From Linum tenue (lineage: Eukaryota > Streptophyta > Magnoliopsida > Malpighiales > Linaceae), in contig CAMGYJ010000002.1 in NCBI GenBank assembly GCA_946122785.1, positions 10,290,339-10,354,338 on the forward strand: a stretch of DNA of 64,000 nucleotides. The letters are read 5' to 3'. This document shows, one piece after another, positions 32,300-44,580 of this stretch; position 1 is the stretch's first letter; the number at the start of each line of letters is the position of its first letter. Under the pieces are notes generated by a model. It searched no databases and was not told the origin of the DNA. It saw only the letters and a list, made by a program, of their open reading frames with translations. Both the position numbers and the translations under genes were made by a program.

Positions 32300-33081
32300 T
32301 GTTACACAGAGAAACAGCTAGGAAAACGAAGGGTTTGGCACAGATCGGAAATGAAGAGAGAGAGATCGAGAGAAGAAGATAAGGGAAAGTGATGACTTTA
32401 GTCTCCTTCCACTTTCTTACGGGCTCGACTTTACTTAAGCCCACAATAACAGAAAGATAAAACCCAACCGAAATAGACAGTTTTGTGGCCCAGAACACCA
32501 AAGCCCACTGCTTAGAGACAGTAACCTGTCTTCTTCGAAGAACAAGGTTCAGAAGCAAGGGAAGATTTCCAGAACAGAGCTTGCAGTAAAGAACAGCAAA
32601 GAGAAGGAGCAGAGAGAGCACACAGGATTTTTAACGAGGTTCCCAAACTACTGGTCACTCCTCGTCCTAGACTCAGTACACACTGAGATCTAGGAGACTC
32701 TTTTTTTTATTCAATTTTTCCTATCAAGCAAAGAAATGAAAAGTGCAGACTCAGAGCATTACAAGAATGAAATCAACACCTAACCAGACTAATAACCCGG
32801 ATCCCAATCCCAGACCCGTTACACCGTTAACCAAACAGATCCTATTCCTCTGTACTGATTAACCCTCTTTGTAGATAGCCCTTTTCCACTCTCACAAAGA
32901 TAATTCGAGGTCTTCTTGCTTGGAAGAATATATAGGCTTGGCCAGGCCATCCTACTGTTGCTTCATTCTGCTGTTGCATTTGAAAAAATGCCACAAGAGG
33001 TAAGTCGCAGCGCACAGCAGAAAGATCCCTTTGATTGCTGAGTTCCCTCAAAAGTGCAATGAGAGTTTCCATATTTCAACA
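32300..33081 (-). repeat. E2 3' LTR
   Basis: 782 bp starting TGTTACACAGAG and ending TTTCAACA on the plus strand, matching 40142-40925. Confidence 0.95.
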
Positions 33082-33369
33082 ATCTCCCCCTGAAACCAAA
33101 ATTGCAGATTGCCAAGAGTGCCTGCAGCAACAAACACATTTCTATGCCAAACAAGAAGCAATCATTCAATGCAGCACATGAAACTGAGAATCCAAGACAA
33201 ATAATTAACCAAAATAAAACCGAGGATTCAAAGTAACAGGACCACAACCTGGTCAAGCAAACCAATCCGACATAGAAGCAAGAAAAAACTGAAATCCAAA
33301 CAAACAACTAGCAAACATCAAAGAAGGCTCCCAACAAAAACGAACAGCAGCGCAGACTCCCCCTGAGAG

Positions 33370-34197
33370 TTAGACTCCTTCATTGTCAGATCCTGAGCCA
33401 TAAAGATTCTGAAGAGCTGCTGCGAAAGGTTCCAGCCCCATGGTAGAACTATCATCCGAATCACCATCTGAATCCGAGTCATCACTACTGATAATGTGAA
33501 AAGCAGGCACATCATCAATAATCTCCCCCTCAACTGCAATTTGCATAATGTCCATGACATCATCAGCTGAGAAGAACACGGAGGGGGTGGTGGTGCGAAA
33601 GAGGTTGAGGTTGATATCGAGACGAAGTAACAGCTGGGTGATCATGGAGCCAAAAGGCAGGGAAACCTCAAGAGAGATGCTGGCAAAAGGAAGAATGGCC
33701 CCATAGAAGAGAGGAGAATAATCCAGAGGAGTACCGTGCACAGCATGAGCACTGACCCAGATATCAAGAGGAGACAACAGATGAAGGTTTCCTGTCCTAG
33801 GAAGAAACACTCGAGTGAGGAAAAAGTGAAAGACCTGAAGGACAGGAAGCAGGGAGCGAACAGGCATGAGCTGATCAGGTCCAGGGTGCTGACCAGTGAT
33901 ATTATGAAACTCCTCCACCACATCAAAGGCAAAAAGGCCAAGCTCCGATTCATCAGCAAGATTTTCACCAACCGGAGGAATGTCCAAAAGTAAACCAACC
34001 TGATGAACAGGAATGGTGAACAGATGGCCAAATACCAGAGAGGTAAAAACTCGAGATGATACTTCAGAATATCGCAGGTTCGAGAAGAAGAACCGGGAAG
34101 CCTCAGGACACACAATCGGAGAGAAAGGACGATCAAGAAGAAAGTCCCATCCCAGATTGTGCACAAAAGGTCTAATATCAAGACCTACTTCAGCCAA
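33370..34197 (-). CDS. E2 extra ORF after pol (about 275 aa), putative plant-transposon protein
   Basis: This minus-strand frame lies between the pol stop and the 3' LTR, in the place where some copia lineages carry an env-like gene. The part PEASRFFFSNLRYSEVSSR, then FTIPVHQVGLLLDIP, resembles the plant retroelement domain known as putative plant transposon protein (a pattern of FYANL, then a beta segment, then a helix starting P..IG..L.LP). The C-terminus is acidic and Ser-rich (SSDDSDSDGDSDDSSTMG). I see no signal peptide, membrane helix or coiled coil, which argues against an envelope protein. No ATG opens the frame: it is open upstream to about 34325 (FIKTFTGTLFLEPIAANS) and begins after a TGA, so the start is lost, non-ATG, or reached by splicing. 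A TATTTAAC motif lies about 70 bp farther upstream on the minus strand. Confidence 0.6.
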   Translation of the reverse strand: MAEVGLDIRPFVHNLGWDFLLDRPFSPIVCPEASRFFFSNLRYSEVSSRVFTSLVFGHLFTIPVHQVGLLLDIPPVGENLADESELGLFAFDVVEEFHNITGQHPGPDQLMPVRSLLPVLQVFHFFLTRVFLPRTGNLHLLSPLDIWVSAHAVHGTPLDYSPLFYGAILPFASISLEVSLPFGSMITQLLLRLDINLNLFRTTTPSVFFSADDVMDIMQIAVEGEIIDDVPAFHIISSDDSDSDGDSDDSSTMGLEPFAAALQNLYGSGSDNEGV

Positions 34198-34548
34198 CTC
34201 GTCTAGAGAGATATTGTAAGAGGGAAGAACTTGACGAGAAGCAAAAAAGAGAGAATGGCGGTGGGAGTTTGCAGCAATGGGCTCAAGGAACAGAGTTCCA
34301 GTGAACGTCTTAATGAAGGGATAAAGTCATTGCTAAACAAAGAGGGATTGATGAGATAACAGAGACGGCAAGGAGAGGCGGGTTAAATAGGCAGGACACG
34401 AACAACCCTAAGAGCAAAGACAGGACACTAGACACACGAAACAAAGGAAAGAAAACACAGACAAGGAAAACCAATTAAACAGCAAACACAAGCAAGGAAA
34501 GAAAAGACACGCATAAAATCAATCAAGAGAAAAGGAAAGCAAAAGAAC

Positions 34549-36690
34549 TTACTGATCAGAGATCCCTAGAATCTCTGAGAGAGATGCAAGGGATCGAAGA
34601 CCGATTTCATAGCAAAGGTAAGTAAATCGGTCTGCAGACAAAGCTTTGGTAAATAAATCTGCTAATTGAAATTCAGTTGGTATGTGATGTAAATGAATAG
34701 TGCCAGCTTGAACTAACTCACGAATGAAATGATATTTAATGTCGATATGCTTGGTACGAGAGTGCTGGACAGGATTCTTGGTCATACATATAGCACTCGT
34801 ATTATCACAAAAGAGAGGGATAGTAGAGACATTCAGCCCATAATCACGTAACTGACTTTTTAACCAAAGGAGCTGTGTGCAAGAACTGCCAGCAGCAATG
34901 TATTCTGGTTCTGCAGTAGACAGAGCTACAGCTCCTTGTTTTTTGCAAAACCATGAAACTAATGAAGTACCAGTGAACTGACAGTGTCCTGTTGTGCTTT
35001 TTCTGTCAGTTAGACTGCCAGCAAAGTCAGAATCTGTATAGCCAAGAAGATCAAATTGATCTTGTTTAGCATACCAGAGACCAACATCAACAGTTCCCTT
35101 TAAATATAGAAAAATATGCTTAACAGCAGAGAGGTGACTTTGCTTAGGTTGAGATTGAAATCGAGCACAAAGACAGACAGCATATTGAATATCAGGCCTG
35201 CTAGCTGTGAGATATAACAGCGATCCAATCATGCCCCGATATTTAGATTCATCAACTGGAACCCCAGTCTCATCTCTATCGAGTTTCACGTTAGTTGCCA
35301 TAGGTGTAGGGCAAACATTTAGGGCAGTCATATCGAATTTTTGCAGCATACTGGACACATATTTAGACTGATTGATGAAAGTTCCATGGGGAGTTTGTTT
35401 GATTTGTAAACCAAGAAAGTACTTTAACTCTCCCATTAGGCTCATTTCAAACACAGATTTCATAGAATCACAAAACGAATCACATAGAGCAGTATTCATG
35501 GAACCGAAAACAATGTCGTCAACATATATTTGAACAATAAGAAAATCAGTTGAAGAATGTTTAATAAAAAGCGTTTTATCCACTGATCCTTGAGAGAAAC
35601 CTTGATCATGAAGGAATTATGTTAAACGATCATACCAAGCTCTGGGAGCTTGTTTAAGCCCATAGAGAGCTTTATTGAGCTTAAAGACATGATCAGGATA
35701 CCTATGGTCGACAGAACCAGGAGGTTGTTCGACATAGACATCTTCCTCAATGACGCCGTTTAAAAAATCACTCTTGACGTCCATTTGAAATAAAGGAAAG
35801 CCCATGTAAGAAGCAAAAGCACATAAGAGGCGAATTGACTCGATACGTGCAACAGGTGCAAACGTTTCGTCATAGTCAATCCCTTCCTCTTGAGAGTAGC
35901 CTTGAGCAACTAAACGAGCTTTGTTTCTAATGATAATGCCTAATTCATCTGACTTATTTCGAAACACCCACTTAGTCCCAATAATGCTAACATTCATAGG
36001 ACGAGGAACTAAATCCCAAACATGCAAATAGGCAAACTGAGTTAGTTCTTCAATCATAGCAACACACCATTCTTCATCAGTCAAAGCTTCTTTGTAACTT
36101 TTTGGTTCTACTTGTGAAACGTAAGCATACTGACCTGGAACATACTTACCTCTTGTGCGCAGACCGTCATTTAGATTACCAATGACAAGATCACTTGGAT
36201 GCCTCTTTTGAATGTGAGACGGGGCTTTATTTTCAGTTCCTGGCTCGGGTGAAGGATTTTCTGTAATTTTGGTAGTAGGTGGAGTTGAGGTAGATGCTCC
36301 AGCACTATTAACTGAGGCTTCTTTGTCCACATGAGATGAATCTGCTTCTTCAGACTCCTCCTGTCTTCCAAGCATTTCAGTCAGGTCAAATGTCATAGCT
36401 GAAGAATCAGAATTTTGAGAGGGGACCGAGTCATTAAAAATAACATGCACAGACTCTTCTACTTTCTGGGTTCTCTTATTATAAACCCTAAAAGCTTGTC
36501 CTTTTACTGAGTAACCCAAGAAGATGGCTAAATCAGATTTAGCATCGAACTTCCCTAGGTTATCACGAGTGTTTAACACATAGCAAGGACATCCAAAAGG
36601 ATGAAAATAGGAAATATTAGGAGCCTTATTTTTAAAAATCTCATAAGGAGTTTTATTTAGAGATATACGAACAAGAACACGATTAATCAC
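34549..36690 (-). pseudogene. E2 pol, part 2: end of integrase, reverse transcriptase, RNase H
   Basis: It continues the frame broken by the insertion at 36730-38017. It opens with the integrase C-terminal region (NKTPYEIFKNKAPNISY, FLGYSVKGQAFRVYN), then a Ser/Thr-rich linker. Reverse transcriptase follows (WVFRNKSDELG, FLNGVIEEDVYVEQPPG, IYVDDIVFGS), then RNase H (YTDSDFAGSLTDRKSTTGH, CDNTSAICMTKNP). A TAA at 35617-35619 interrupts the frame after AWYDRLT; the same frame resumes FLHDQGFSQGS. The segment before FLNG reads VKSD where relatives have VKTA. The stop codon is at 34549. Confidence 0.9.
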
Positions 36691-36729
36691 ATAGCATGTT
36701 GTGCTGACAGCCTCAGCCCATAAATATTT

Positions 36730-38017
36730 GGGCTAATACCACTGGGAAACCCGAACTATTAACTTTGTGTCATTTGTGTCCTAAAGTATTCTATATGACA
36801 TTTGTGTCCTAAACTATTTTTCCTTTAGAGTTGACTAGCGTTGACCGTTAGTTTTTAACAGAAAATCTAGTCAGCGCTTACGTGGCATCTGACGTGGAAC
36901 TTTTATTATTATTTATTTATTTATTCCTATTACTTTTATTAAGATGGGAAAGAAGAGCTACTTTCGTCAGAGACTTAATCGCAAGCCCAAGCCCCAAATT
37001 TCCCCTTCTGCTTCCTTTGCTTTCCTTTCCCCCCTTTGTTCTGTGTATTGTTGAAATTTGATGAAAAATTGATTGATGCAGTTATCTACTGGTGTTGGAT
37101 CGAACGAATTGGAAGACCAACATTCTCACTAGGTTGCTCATTCCTTACTACCAGCTGTTTCCTCGAAACCCTAAATCCCCGCTTCTTCTTCTCCTTCCCC
37201 TGGTTTTTCTTCGATTCAAGAAAATTCAGAGACCTGGGAGCGGTTATATTACTCAGGGAAGAACAGGGGTGGCTCCGCGAGGACCGCGGCGAGTGCGACT
37301 CCGATCGTACTGGAGGAGACGGTGGAAGACAACAATGCGACGGCGGCAGAACACTACAGTGAAACAAAGGCGGCCACATATTTTTCTGGGTTGGGAAAAT
37401 CGTTGAGAGAGAAACGAATAGTGGTTTTCGCTCTGAAACCCACCCACCAACCCAGTTGCTTCTTCGATTGACAGAGACCCACCCACCAGCTGCTTCTTCA
37501 TTTGACAGAGGAACCCCCGAGCCGGTCCCCTTCTCCGCAATCTTCTCCGTCGGGAATCGGGAATCGCCGCTGTCGGAAGCAAGCTGGCCTTTCATCGCTC
37601 GAAATCAGGCTAGATCCGGGAGGAAAACGAAACAAGAAAGCGGAAAATGGAAGGGGCAAATTGACGCGATGAAGAGATGAGGATATGTGGCTGAAAATAA
37701 TTTTAATTGTTAATTTCAATTGTTAAATTTTTTTATTTTTTATTTTGTATTTTAATTGTTAATTTTAATTTAAAAATAACAATCTGATGTGGCAGCTAAC
37801 GTGGCGCATACGTGGCTGCCACATATGCGCCATGTAATCAACAGTCAACATTTTATGGTTGACCGTTTGGTCAACCGTTATCTATAACGGTCAACGACAT
37901 TGTCATGACGTAAATGACACACAACTATCATACGTTAGGACACAAATGTCATATCGAATACTTTAGGACACAAATGACACAAAGTTAATAGTTCGGGTTT
38001 CCTAGTGGTATTAGCCC
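36730..38017. mobile_element. Non-autonomous Mutator-like element (1288 bp) inside E2 integrase
   Basis: Terminal inverted repeats of at least 80 bp begin GGGCTAATACCACTGGGAAA and, reversed from the right end, GGGCTAATACCACTAGGAAA. A perfect 9-bp target duplication TAAATATTT (36721-36729, 38018-38026) identifies the Mutator superfamily. The interior is AT-rich at the edges and GC-rich in the middle (37180-37680) with no transposase and no recognised captured gene. Confidence 0.9.
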
Positions 38018-40087
38018 TAAATATTTTGGTAAATTGTACTCAAGGAGTAGCGTTCGAGCACATTCGATAAGAGTGCGATTTTTTCGCTCAACAACTCCGT
38101 TTTGCTGAGGAGTACGAGGAGCTGAAAAAATATGAGAGATCCCAGAGTTATTGCACAAGATCTCAAAGTCTTCCACAATAAACTCTCCCCCATTGTCACT
38201 CTTAACAGTTTTAATTTGACCAGTAAATAATGCACAAAAGGTCTTGAATTTAGCTAAGGTTTCATCCTTGTGAGCTAAAAAATACACCCAGGTATATCTG
38301 GAGTAGTCATCGACCAGAGCAAACACATAATTTTTGCCTCCTAGACTGGTGACAGTACAAGGACCAAAAAGGTCCATATGGACTAATTCAAACATGGCCT
38401 TGGTCGAGACACCAGTCATGGGTTTAAAAGATTTCTTCCTATGCTTGCCAGAGACACAAGTTTCACAAAAAAAATTTGATTTATCTTTTATAACAGGAAT
38501 TCCTCGCACCCGGTTTAACCTCGACAGAAAGGCCAGTTTTGGTAAACTGACATGTTCGAGTTTCCTGTGCCATAGGAGCTCCTGTTGAAAAGATACAACA
38601 AAGCAATACTCATTAAAAGCATCCAGGTTTTGCATGTCAATGATATACATGTTATTCTGTCGAGTTCCCACAAAAATAATTTGACTATCTGAAATGCGTT
38701 CAACAAGGCAACGAGATGATTCAAAGACAACTTTATGCCCATTTCCACACAATTGACTTATAGAGAGTAAATTGTGCTTAAGCCCTTCAACAAGAAGGAC
38801 ATCATGAATCACAGGTAAGGGCAGTTGACCAATGGTTCCAGTTCCAATAATAGTTCCAGAACTATCATCACCAAAAATTACCTTACCTCCACGCTTCAAA
38901 GACAGAGAAGAGAAAAGATCACGCTTACCAGACATATGGTGGGAACAGCCGCTGTCTAAGTACCACAGAGAGTCTCTGTTAGCATTAAATACTGCAGAAG
39001 AATCCTCAACAGATAACTTTGACTGAATTAAACTTGATTCAGTCGCCATAAGTGCCATTTCTTCTTCTTGATCGTCGTCTGCATCTGACTCATAGTCACT
39101 CCAGGATGCTTTCATGGCTCGTTCTTTTGCTCTGAGAGTCTGTGGACAGTTGGCACGAATGTGACCAATCTTTCCACATTTATAACATGCTTGCCCCTCG
39201 CGTTCTGGATGCCCTGTTTCCATAATTCTGGTCTGCTGGTAAGGCAGCCTTTCTTGTGAAACATTCTTAAAACGATCATTAGTCACAAATCTGGACTCAT
39301 CAGTCCTTCGTTTCTGGTCATTCTTATAACGTAACATACGATGAAATTTTTTACTAACAAGCGCAAATTCTTTGTCAAAATCACCACAATGATCATCATC
39401 AGAATCATACTCAACTTTAGATTTAAAAGCCAGATTCTTTTTACGTTTTTCATCATCCTGAGAAACTTGCCTAATCACATGCTCATGACTTAATAGTGAC
39501 CCGATTAACTCATCAATAGGCAAATGGTTTAAGTCTTTCGCCTCTTTTATAGCAGTGCGCTTAGGAAGCCACTCTTTGGGAAGAGATCGAAGAATCTTTC
39601 TGTTTAGATCCTTCGATTGAAAGTTTCGACCTAAACCTTTTAGCTTATTAATGAGAACAGTAAACCTAGAGTACATATCCTGGATACTTTCACCAACAGC
39701 CATATTAAAAGCTTCATAATCATGCAGAAGAAGATCTATGCGAGTTTCTTTAATGTTCGATGTACCTTCATAAGTTCTTTGTAGAGCACTCCAGATTTCT
39801 TTGGCTGTATCGCAATTTTCAACTTTGTCGGCCTCTTCCGGTAGCATCGCCGACTGGAGGACATGCATCGCACGCTGGTTCAATTGGGCACTCTTCTTTT
39901 GGGCTGCACTCCATTCGAATTGATCTTCGATATCCATTTCGAGAGGGCCGTTTTGCACTACTAGCCACAGCTCATCGTCTATCCCCCACAGGAAGGTCTT
40001 CATTCGCTTTTTCCATGCAGTGTAGTTTCCTCCAGTGAAGATGGGAGGCGAATTCAGTGCGCCATGTCCGAAATTAGACGACGCCAT
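38018..40087 (-). pseudogene. E2 gag-pol, part 1: Gag, protease, first part of integrase
   Basis: Starts at ATG 40087 (MASSNFGHGALNSPPIFTGG). A UBN2-type Gag region (FLWGIDDELWLVV, AKEIWSALQRTYEGT) leads to a CCHC zinc knuckle (CYKCGKIGHIRANC near 39180) and a protease (WYLDSGCSHHMSG near 38960). The pre-integrase motif LWHRKLEH and the integrase core (HMDLFGP, KSDNGGEF, TPQQNGVVERKNRTL) follow. The frame stays open to the insertion point, where the inverted repeat of the Mutator-like element replaces it. On the other side the match resumes with a CYVINRV-like motif near 36690. Confidence 0.9.
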
Positions 40088-40128
40088 GGATCTTTGACTT
40101 GGCGGCAGCTAGCCTCTATCAAGCAGCA

Positions 40129-40140
40129 GCTCTGATACCA
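40129..40140 (-). promoter_or_regulatory. E2 primer binding site (tRNA-iMet)
   Basis: TGGTATCAGAGC on the minus strand, one base after the 5' LTR. Confidence 0.95.
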
Positions 40141-40141
40141 C

Positions 40142-40925
40142 TGTTACACAGAGAAACAGCTATGAAAACGAAGGGTTTGGCACAGATCGGAAATGAAGAG
40201 AGAGAGAGATCGAGAGAAGAAGATAAGGGAAAGTGATGACTTTAGTCACCTTCCACTTTCTTATGGGCTCGACTTTACTTAAGCCCACAATAACAGAAAG
40301 ATAAAACCCAACCGAAATAGACAGCTTTCTGACCCAGAACACCAAAGCCCATTGCTTAGAGACAGTAACCTGTCTTCTTCGAAGAACAAGGTTCAGAAGC
40401 AGGGGAAGATTTCCAGAACAGAGCTTGCAGTAAAGAACAGCAAAGAGAAGGAGAAGAGAGAGCACACAGGATTTTTAATGAGGTTCCCAAACTACTGGTC
40501 ACTCCTCGTCCTAGACTCAGTACACACTGAGATCTAGGAGACTCTTTTTTTTATTCAATTTTTCCTATCAAGCAAAGAAATGAAAAGTGCAGACTCAGAG
40601 CATTACAAGAATGAAATCAACACCTAACCAGACTAATAACCCGGATCCCAATCCCAGACCCGTTACACCGTTAACCAAACAGATCCTCTTCCTCTGTACT
40701 GATTAGCCCTCTTTGTAGATAGTCTTTTTCCACTCTCACAAAGATAATTCGAGGTCTTCTTGCTTGGAAGAATATATAGGCTTGGCCAGGCCATCCTACC
40801 GTTGCTTCATTCTGTCGTTGCATTTGAAAAAATGCCACAAGAGGTAAGTCGCAGCGCACGGCAGAAAGATCCCTTTGATTGCTGAGTTCCCTCAAAAGTG
40901 CAATGAGAGTTTCCATATTTCAACA
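40142..40925 (-). repeat. E2 5' LTR
   Basis: 784 bp, 97-98 percent identical by eye to 32300-33081. Confidence 0.95.
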
Positions 40926-41462
40926 TACGCTGCTGTTCCAACAACAGGTATCTATACTATATAACATAGTAGAAGTGCTCGTACTGGCATCACGCTGAAA
41001 TAGGAAAAATCGTCCCTACAATGATGTTGAGATTTACACATGAAATTCTTAATTATTTTGCGACAGGTACTTGCAATTGGCTCAAGCTAATAAGGAAACG
41101 AATAAGATTGACCCGCGGATCGTGGCGGCAGCCAAGTCACCGGAGGAGGATCAATCCAAGACAACATGCACGTTGTTCAAGGTAACTGCACTCAGCGATG
41201 CCCTGCTGCTCCCGGCGGCCGCCAACTGTCCATCAATCTCCTCCACGTTAGCCTCAATCAGTACGCCCACATCTCCTCCTCGCCGGACTCTAAATACGGC
41301 TCCTGCTTGTTCGTCGGCGATACGGCCCAAGATTCCGACCGCGCTTTCCACGTCACCAACTGGGAATCTTTGGTCTTCCTCCCCAAGTACATTACTTTCA
41401 AAGGTGAGTTGCTATTTCGGTATTTCCTCCTTTTTATAGTGGGAATGACCTCTTGTCTAGCT

Positions 41463-42527
41463 TAGCGGCGGATCCAGGATATAGTACAGCATTAGGCCAC
41501 ATTTGAATGGAATAATGGATGTCGTAAACACAAAATATAAGGTTATAGGTATAATATGTCCATCTACTATGATGTTTTTATCAAACATACCCTTTACTAT
41601 TTCTTACATCAAACATGCTCATGTACTTTGTTAAAATTATCAAACATGCACTTTTGTTAAAATTTTCATCCAAAAACCGTTAACCAATGCCGAACTTTGG
41701 TTTGGGCGACACAAATGTCTAAAATATCCCTAATAATTTCACTTTATAATTTTTTTTGGTTCCTTTGTATAGCCAAATAATTTCACTTTGAAGAGACCCA
41801 GAGAAATAAAATGGGGGACAAAAATGATATTTTTCCTCCCATTTGCCGATGTCGGGAAGTCTAAATCTCGATTCAACCATGATTGACGATTATTTAAATG
41901 GAAATCTTAGAAGAAGGGCATGTTTGATAATTTTGTCAAAGTACATGAACATGTTTGATGTAAAAAATAGTAAGAGACATGTTTGATAAAACGTCATAGT
42001 AGAGGGTCATATTATACCTATAACCCAAAAATATAAGTAATAACTATAATTTATTAATTTTCATTCATTACAATGCCAATTTGGAAAAGAAAACCAGCGC
42101 TCGGCGGACTGGTGGAGGAATCCATTTCGGAGCGCCGTCTCTTGTTCTTGTTTTCGTTTTGGGGGATTGGAGAATTTTTTTGAGTTTTGATAGGGTGAAC
42201 TTTAGTCTATAGGGATTTTTTTTATTTCAATGAAACTTTATACTTAGTCTTTTACGTTATAGAGTTTTAAATTTTATTGTTTTTTTTCAAATGAAAATCA
42301 ACCGGGCTAGATTTTCTACGCTAAATTTAGTGTAGTGGTTTGGATATGTTCATCTAGACCATTTTCCTAGTTACACAAAATCCTATTATCAAATAATACT
42401 AAGCCAATTTTTAAATAGCACTGGGCCGAAGATCTAAAATTGAAAAATTTATAAGCACTATACTAGCTCTGAATCCAGAGAAGGGCTGGGTCGTGGCCCA
42501 GGTTGGCCCAGCCCTAGATCCGCTGCT
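41463..42527. mobile_element. hAT non-autonomous element in intron 2 of gene B
   Basis: The ends TAGCGGCGGATCCAGG and, reversed, CAGCAGCGGATCTAGG match a common plant hAT terminus. The 8-bp target duplication GTCTAGCT is perfect (41455-41462, 42528-42535). It has no coding capacity, and its length is partly due to the nested element at 41541-42026. Confidence 0.85.
41541..42026. mobile_element. Mutator-like MITE nested in the hAT element
   Basis: Inverted repeats of about 115 bp: GGTTATAGGTATAATATG at the left and, reversed, GGGTTATAGGTATAATATG at the right, both followed by similar TTTTATCAAACAT and ATCAAACATG blocks. Flanks CAAAATATA and AAAAATATA give a likely 9-bp duplication with one mismatch. 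Confidence 0.75.
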
Positions 42528-43339
42528 GGTCTAGCTAGGGATGACAATTAAACTCATAAACCATTCGGTCAATATATAAGGAATTATTGCATTTATTGGG
42601 TGTGGAATGAACATGAGTAGAAATCACCCAAAAAAAATTGATGAAAACGTGACGATTATGATTTTATACTATCGCCTCATACCCATACTCACCCCACCAA
42701 AAATATTTATTCGTATATAACAAGATAAAAATAATATTTTGATTTGTGGGTGAGATCGAGGAAGGGTAATTCAAAAAACAAAAAACTGAAATGTAATTGA
42801 GTCACCAATACTCAAACCAAACACTAATTCCCCTCCACTTCATTCAGTCATTCACCCTTCACTCTTTCACTTCTTCTCCCTATTAACAACATAATGTTAG
42901 TTATTTATTATTTGGTAGATGTGTGTTTTGTTGTTTCAAATATGATGATCACATTCAAGCTGCAGGCGAGAACGGAAGGTACCTGAGCGCGTACGAGGGC
43001 AAGTACGGCCACCGGCTGGGCTTCCGAGGGGACGAAATCGGAGACCCCACCGTCGGGTTCGAGATCTCGGCCAACCACGACGGCACGGTGCGCATCAAAT
43101 CGATGGACACGGGCCTGTTCTGGCAGTACACCACCAGCACGATGGTGGTGCCGTGGGCCGGTGGTGGGGAAGAAGCTGGTACCGACCGACGACGACGAAA
43201 CCACCTTCTTCCAGCCGGTGAAGGTGAAGGACAACGCCATCATCGCGCTGCGCACCGTGAGCCCTCACCGGAACTACTGCAGCACGATGCTGTCCGGGTA
43301 CAAGAACGAAGACGAGCTCCACGCCATGGACCGGAACGT

Positions 43340-44089
43340 TGTTAGAAACGGAACAACAACAAGATGAGGATACCGAATCTGGAGCTGAGTCGCGGACTAG
43401 GTCGCTTTCTTTAAGACGTTCGCGGCACTGCCCTCGATGCGCACGGCAGACTATCAACCGGTCGTCTCCAGGATAAAACAGCTCCTCTGTGTACTCGCGG
43501 TTTTGTGCGAAAACCGGAGCTCTCTGAACACTCTCTCTATTGTGTTTATGCTCGTTGTTGTGTGTTTAGAGGGGCTGGGGAGGCGGCTATTTATAGGAGC
43601 CGAACCCCTAGGAATATACCCTCTTGCTTGGGGAATAAGTCGGATTAATTAAGGAAGATAATTACTTCCTTAATTAAAACCGTCGGTTAGGATAAATCCT
43701 GCGGAGATTATCCTTCGAATATTCCTTTTCAATCGATTATCCCTTGGAATATTCCTCAGAGTAACCGATTAATAATTAATTATTAAATAATTAATTTCGT
43801 TCGGAATTTCTCCAAAAATATGTATATAGTCTCAAGTGATCGATCCATCCATCCATCCAACCAACCAACCAACCGACCGACCGGCCGGTCGGACGGACGG
43901 ACGGCGCGCGCGTGTGTGGTGGTCCGTTAGGTCCTCCCTCTCCCACAAAAGTGGGTCACCCCAAGGGGCATGCCCTTAGGAGAGAGGCTCCTATCTTTAT
44001 AATCACTTCACCAAGTAAAACTACCAATGTGGTAGTTTTTCCACTTGAGACTCTATAGCTTTCAAAGCTATTCATACACATTTCCAACA
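43340..44089 (-). repeat. E3 3' LTR
   Basis: 750 bp. Around 43845-43910 it contains runs of CCAT, CCAA, CCGA and the complementary CGGA tetranucleotides, forming a self-complementary tract. Confidence 0.95.
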
Positions 44090-44580
44090 ATCCCCCACTT
44101 GAATAGTTTTGAAACTATCTCTGAGCATCAACAGTTCCATAAGATCGGGCATAAGCTAAGGTATCGCGAAGATTTGAACCTTAGCGTAGTGGTTACACTT
44201 CCGATTTCATAAGGGTGACTCGTAGTCTTGAACCCTATCTCAGACAGTGTAGCACACCGGATCTTTTCATTGAGTTGTGTTCTCTTCTTAGCCCGTGCGT
44301 TTATGGCCTTGCACGTTACCCTGGTTTAGTGAACGCTCTAGCAACTTTGTGCCTCTCAAAGTTCCATAGGGAGCGGCCCCACTCCCACATTCACATAGGT
44401 GAGTCTATCAGGAGTACCCCCAAAGTAAAGTACTCCACCCCACATAGGGTATAGATCTCATTAAGAGTTATTAACTCAACCTCCATTGCTTTGGGATTCA
44501 TGCTTCATTATGCATGAACTTTTCGCATACTACTCATGACTTGTTATTACCCATTGAACCCATTTCTTGGGATCTCCAGT

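Larger units (their letters stand above)
32300..40925 (-). mobile_element. Ty1/copia retrotransposon E2 (8.6 kb) with an extra ORF
   Basis: LTRs of 782 bp (32300-33081) and 784 bp (40142-40925) have TG...CA ends and a perfect TACGC target duplication (32295-32299, 40926-40930) inside exon 1 of lectin gene B. The minus-strand order is primer site, gag-pol, spacer, extra ORF, polypurine tract (CAGGGGGAGAT), LTR. By eye the LTRs differ at about 20 positions, 97-98 percent identity. Damage consists of a 1.3-kb Mutator-like insertion in integrase and one TAA in reverse transcriptase. Long LTRs and an additional frame after pol recall the SIRE/Maximus lineage; that placement is inferred. Confidence 0.95.

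Noticed and set aside
32842..33072. Minus-strand open frame in the E2 LTR
   Set aside because: Lies wholly in the LTR and recurs in the other LTR; no known domain.
33370..34197. E2 extra ORF as an envelope gene
   Set aside because: No signal peptide, transmembrane helix or coiled coil visible; position alone does not support an envelope function.
42533..42780. Possible further hAT starting TAGGGATGACAATTAAACTC
   Set aside because: No matching right end or target duplication could be found.
44168..44192. tRNA-like GATTTGAACC motif
   Set aside because: Inside E3 non-coding sequence, no cloverleaf pairing around it.
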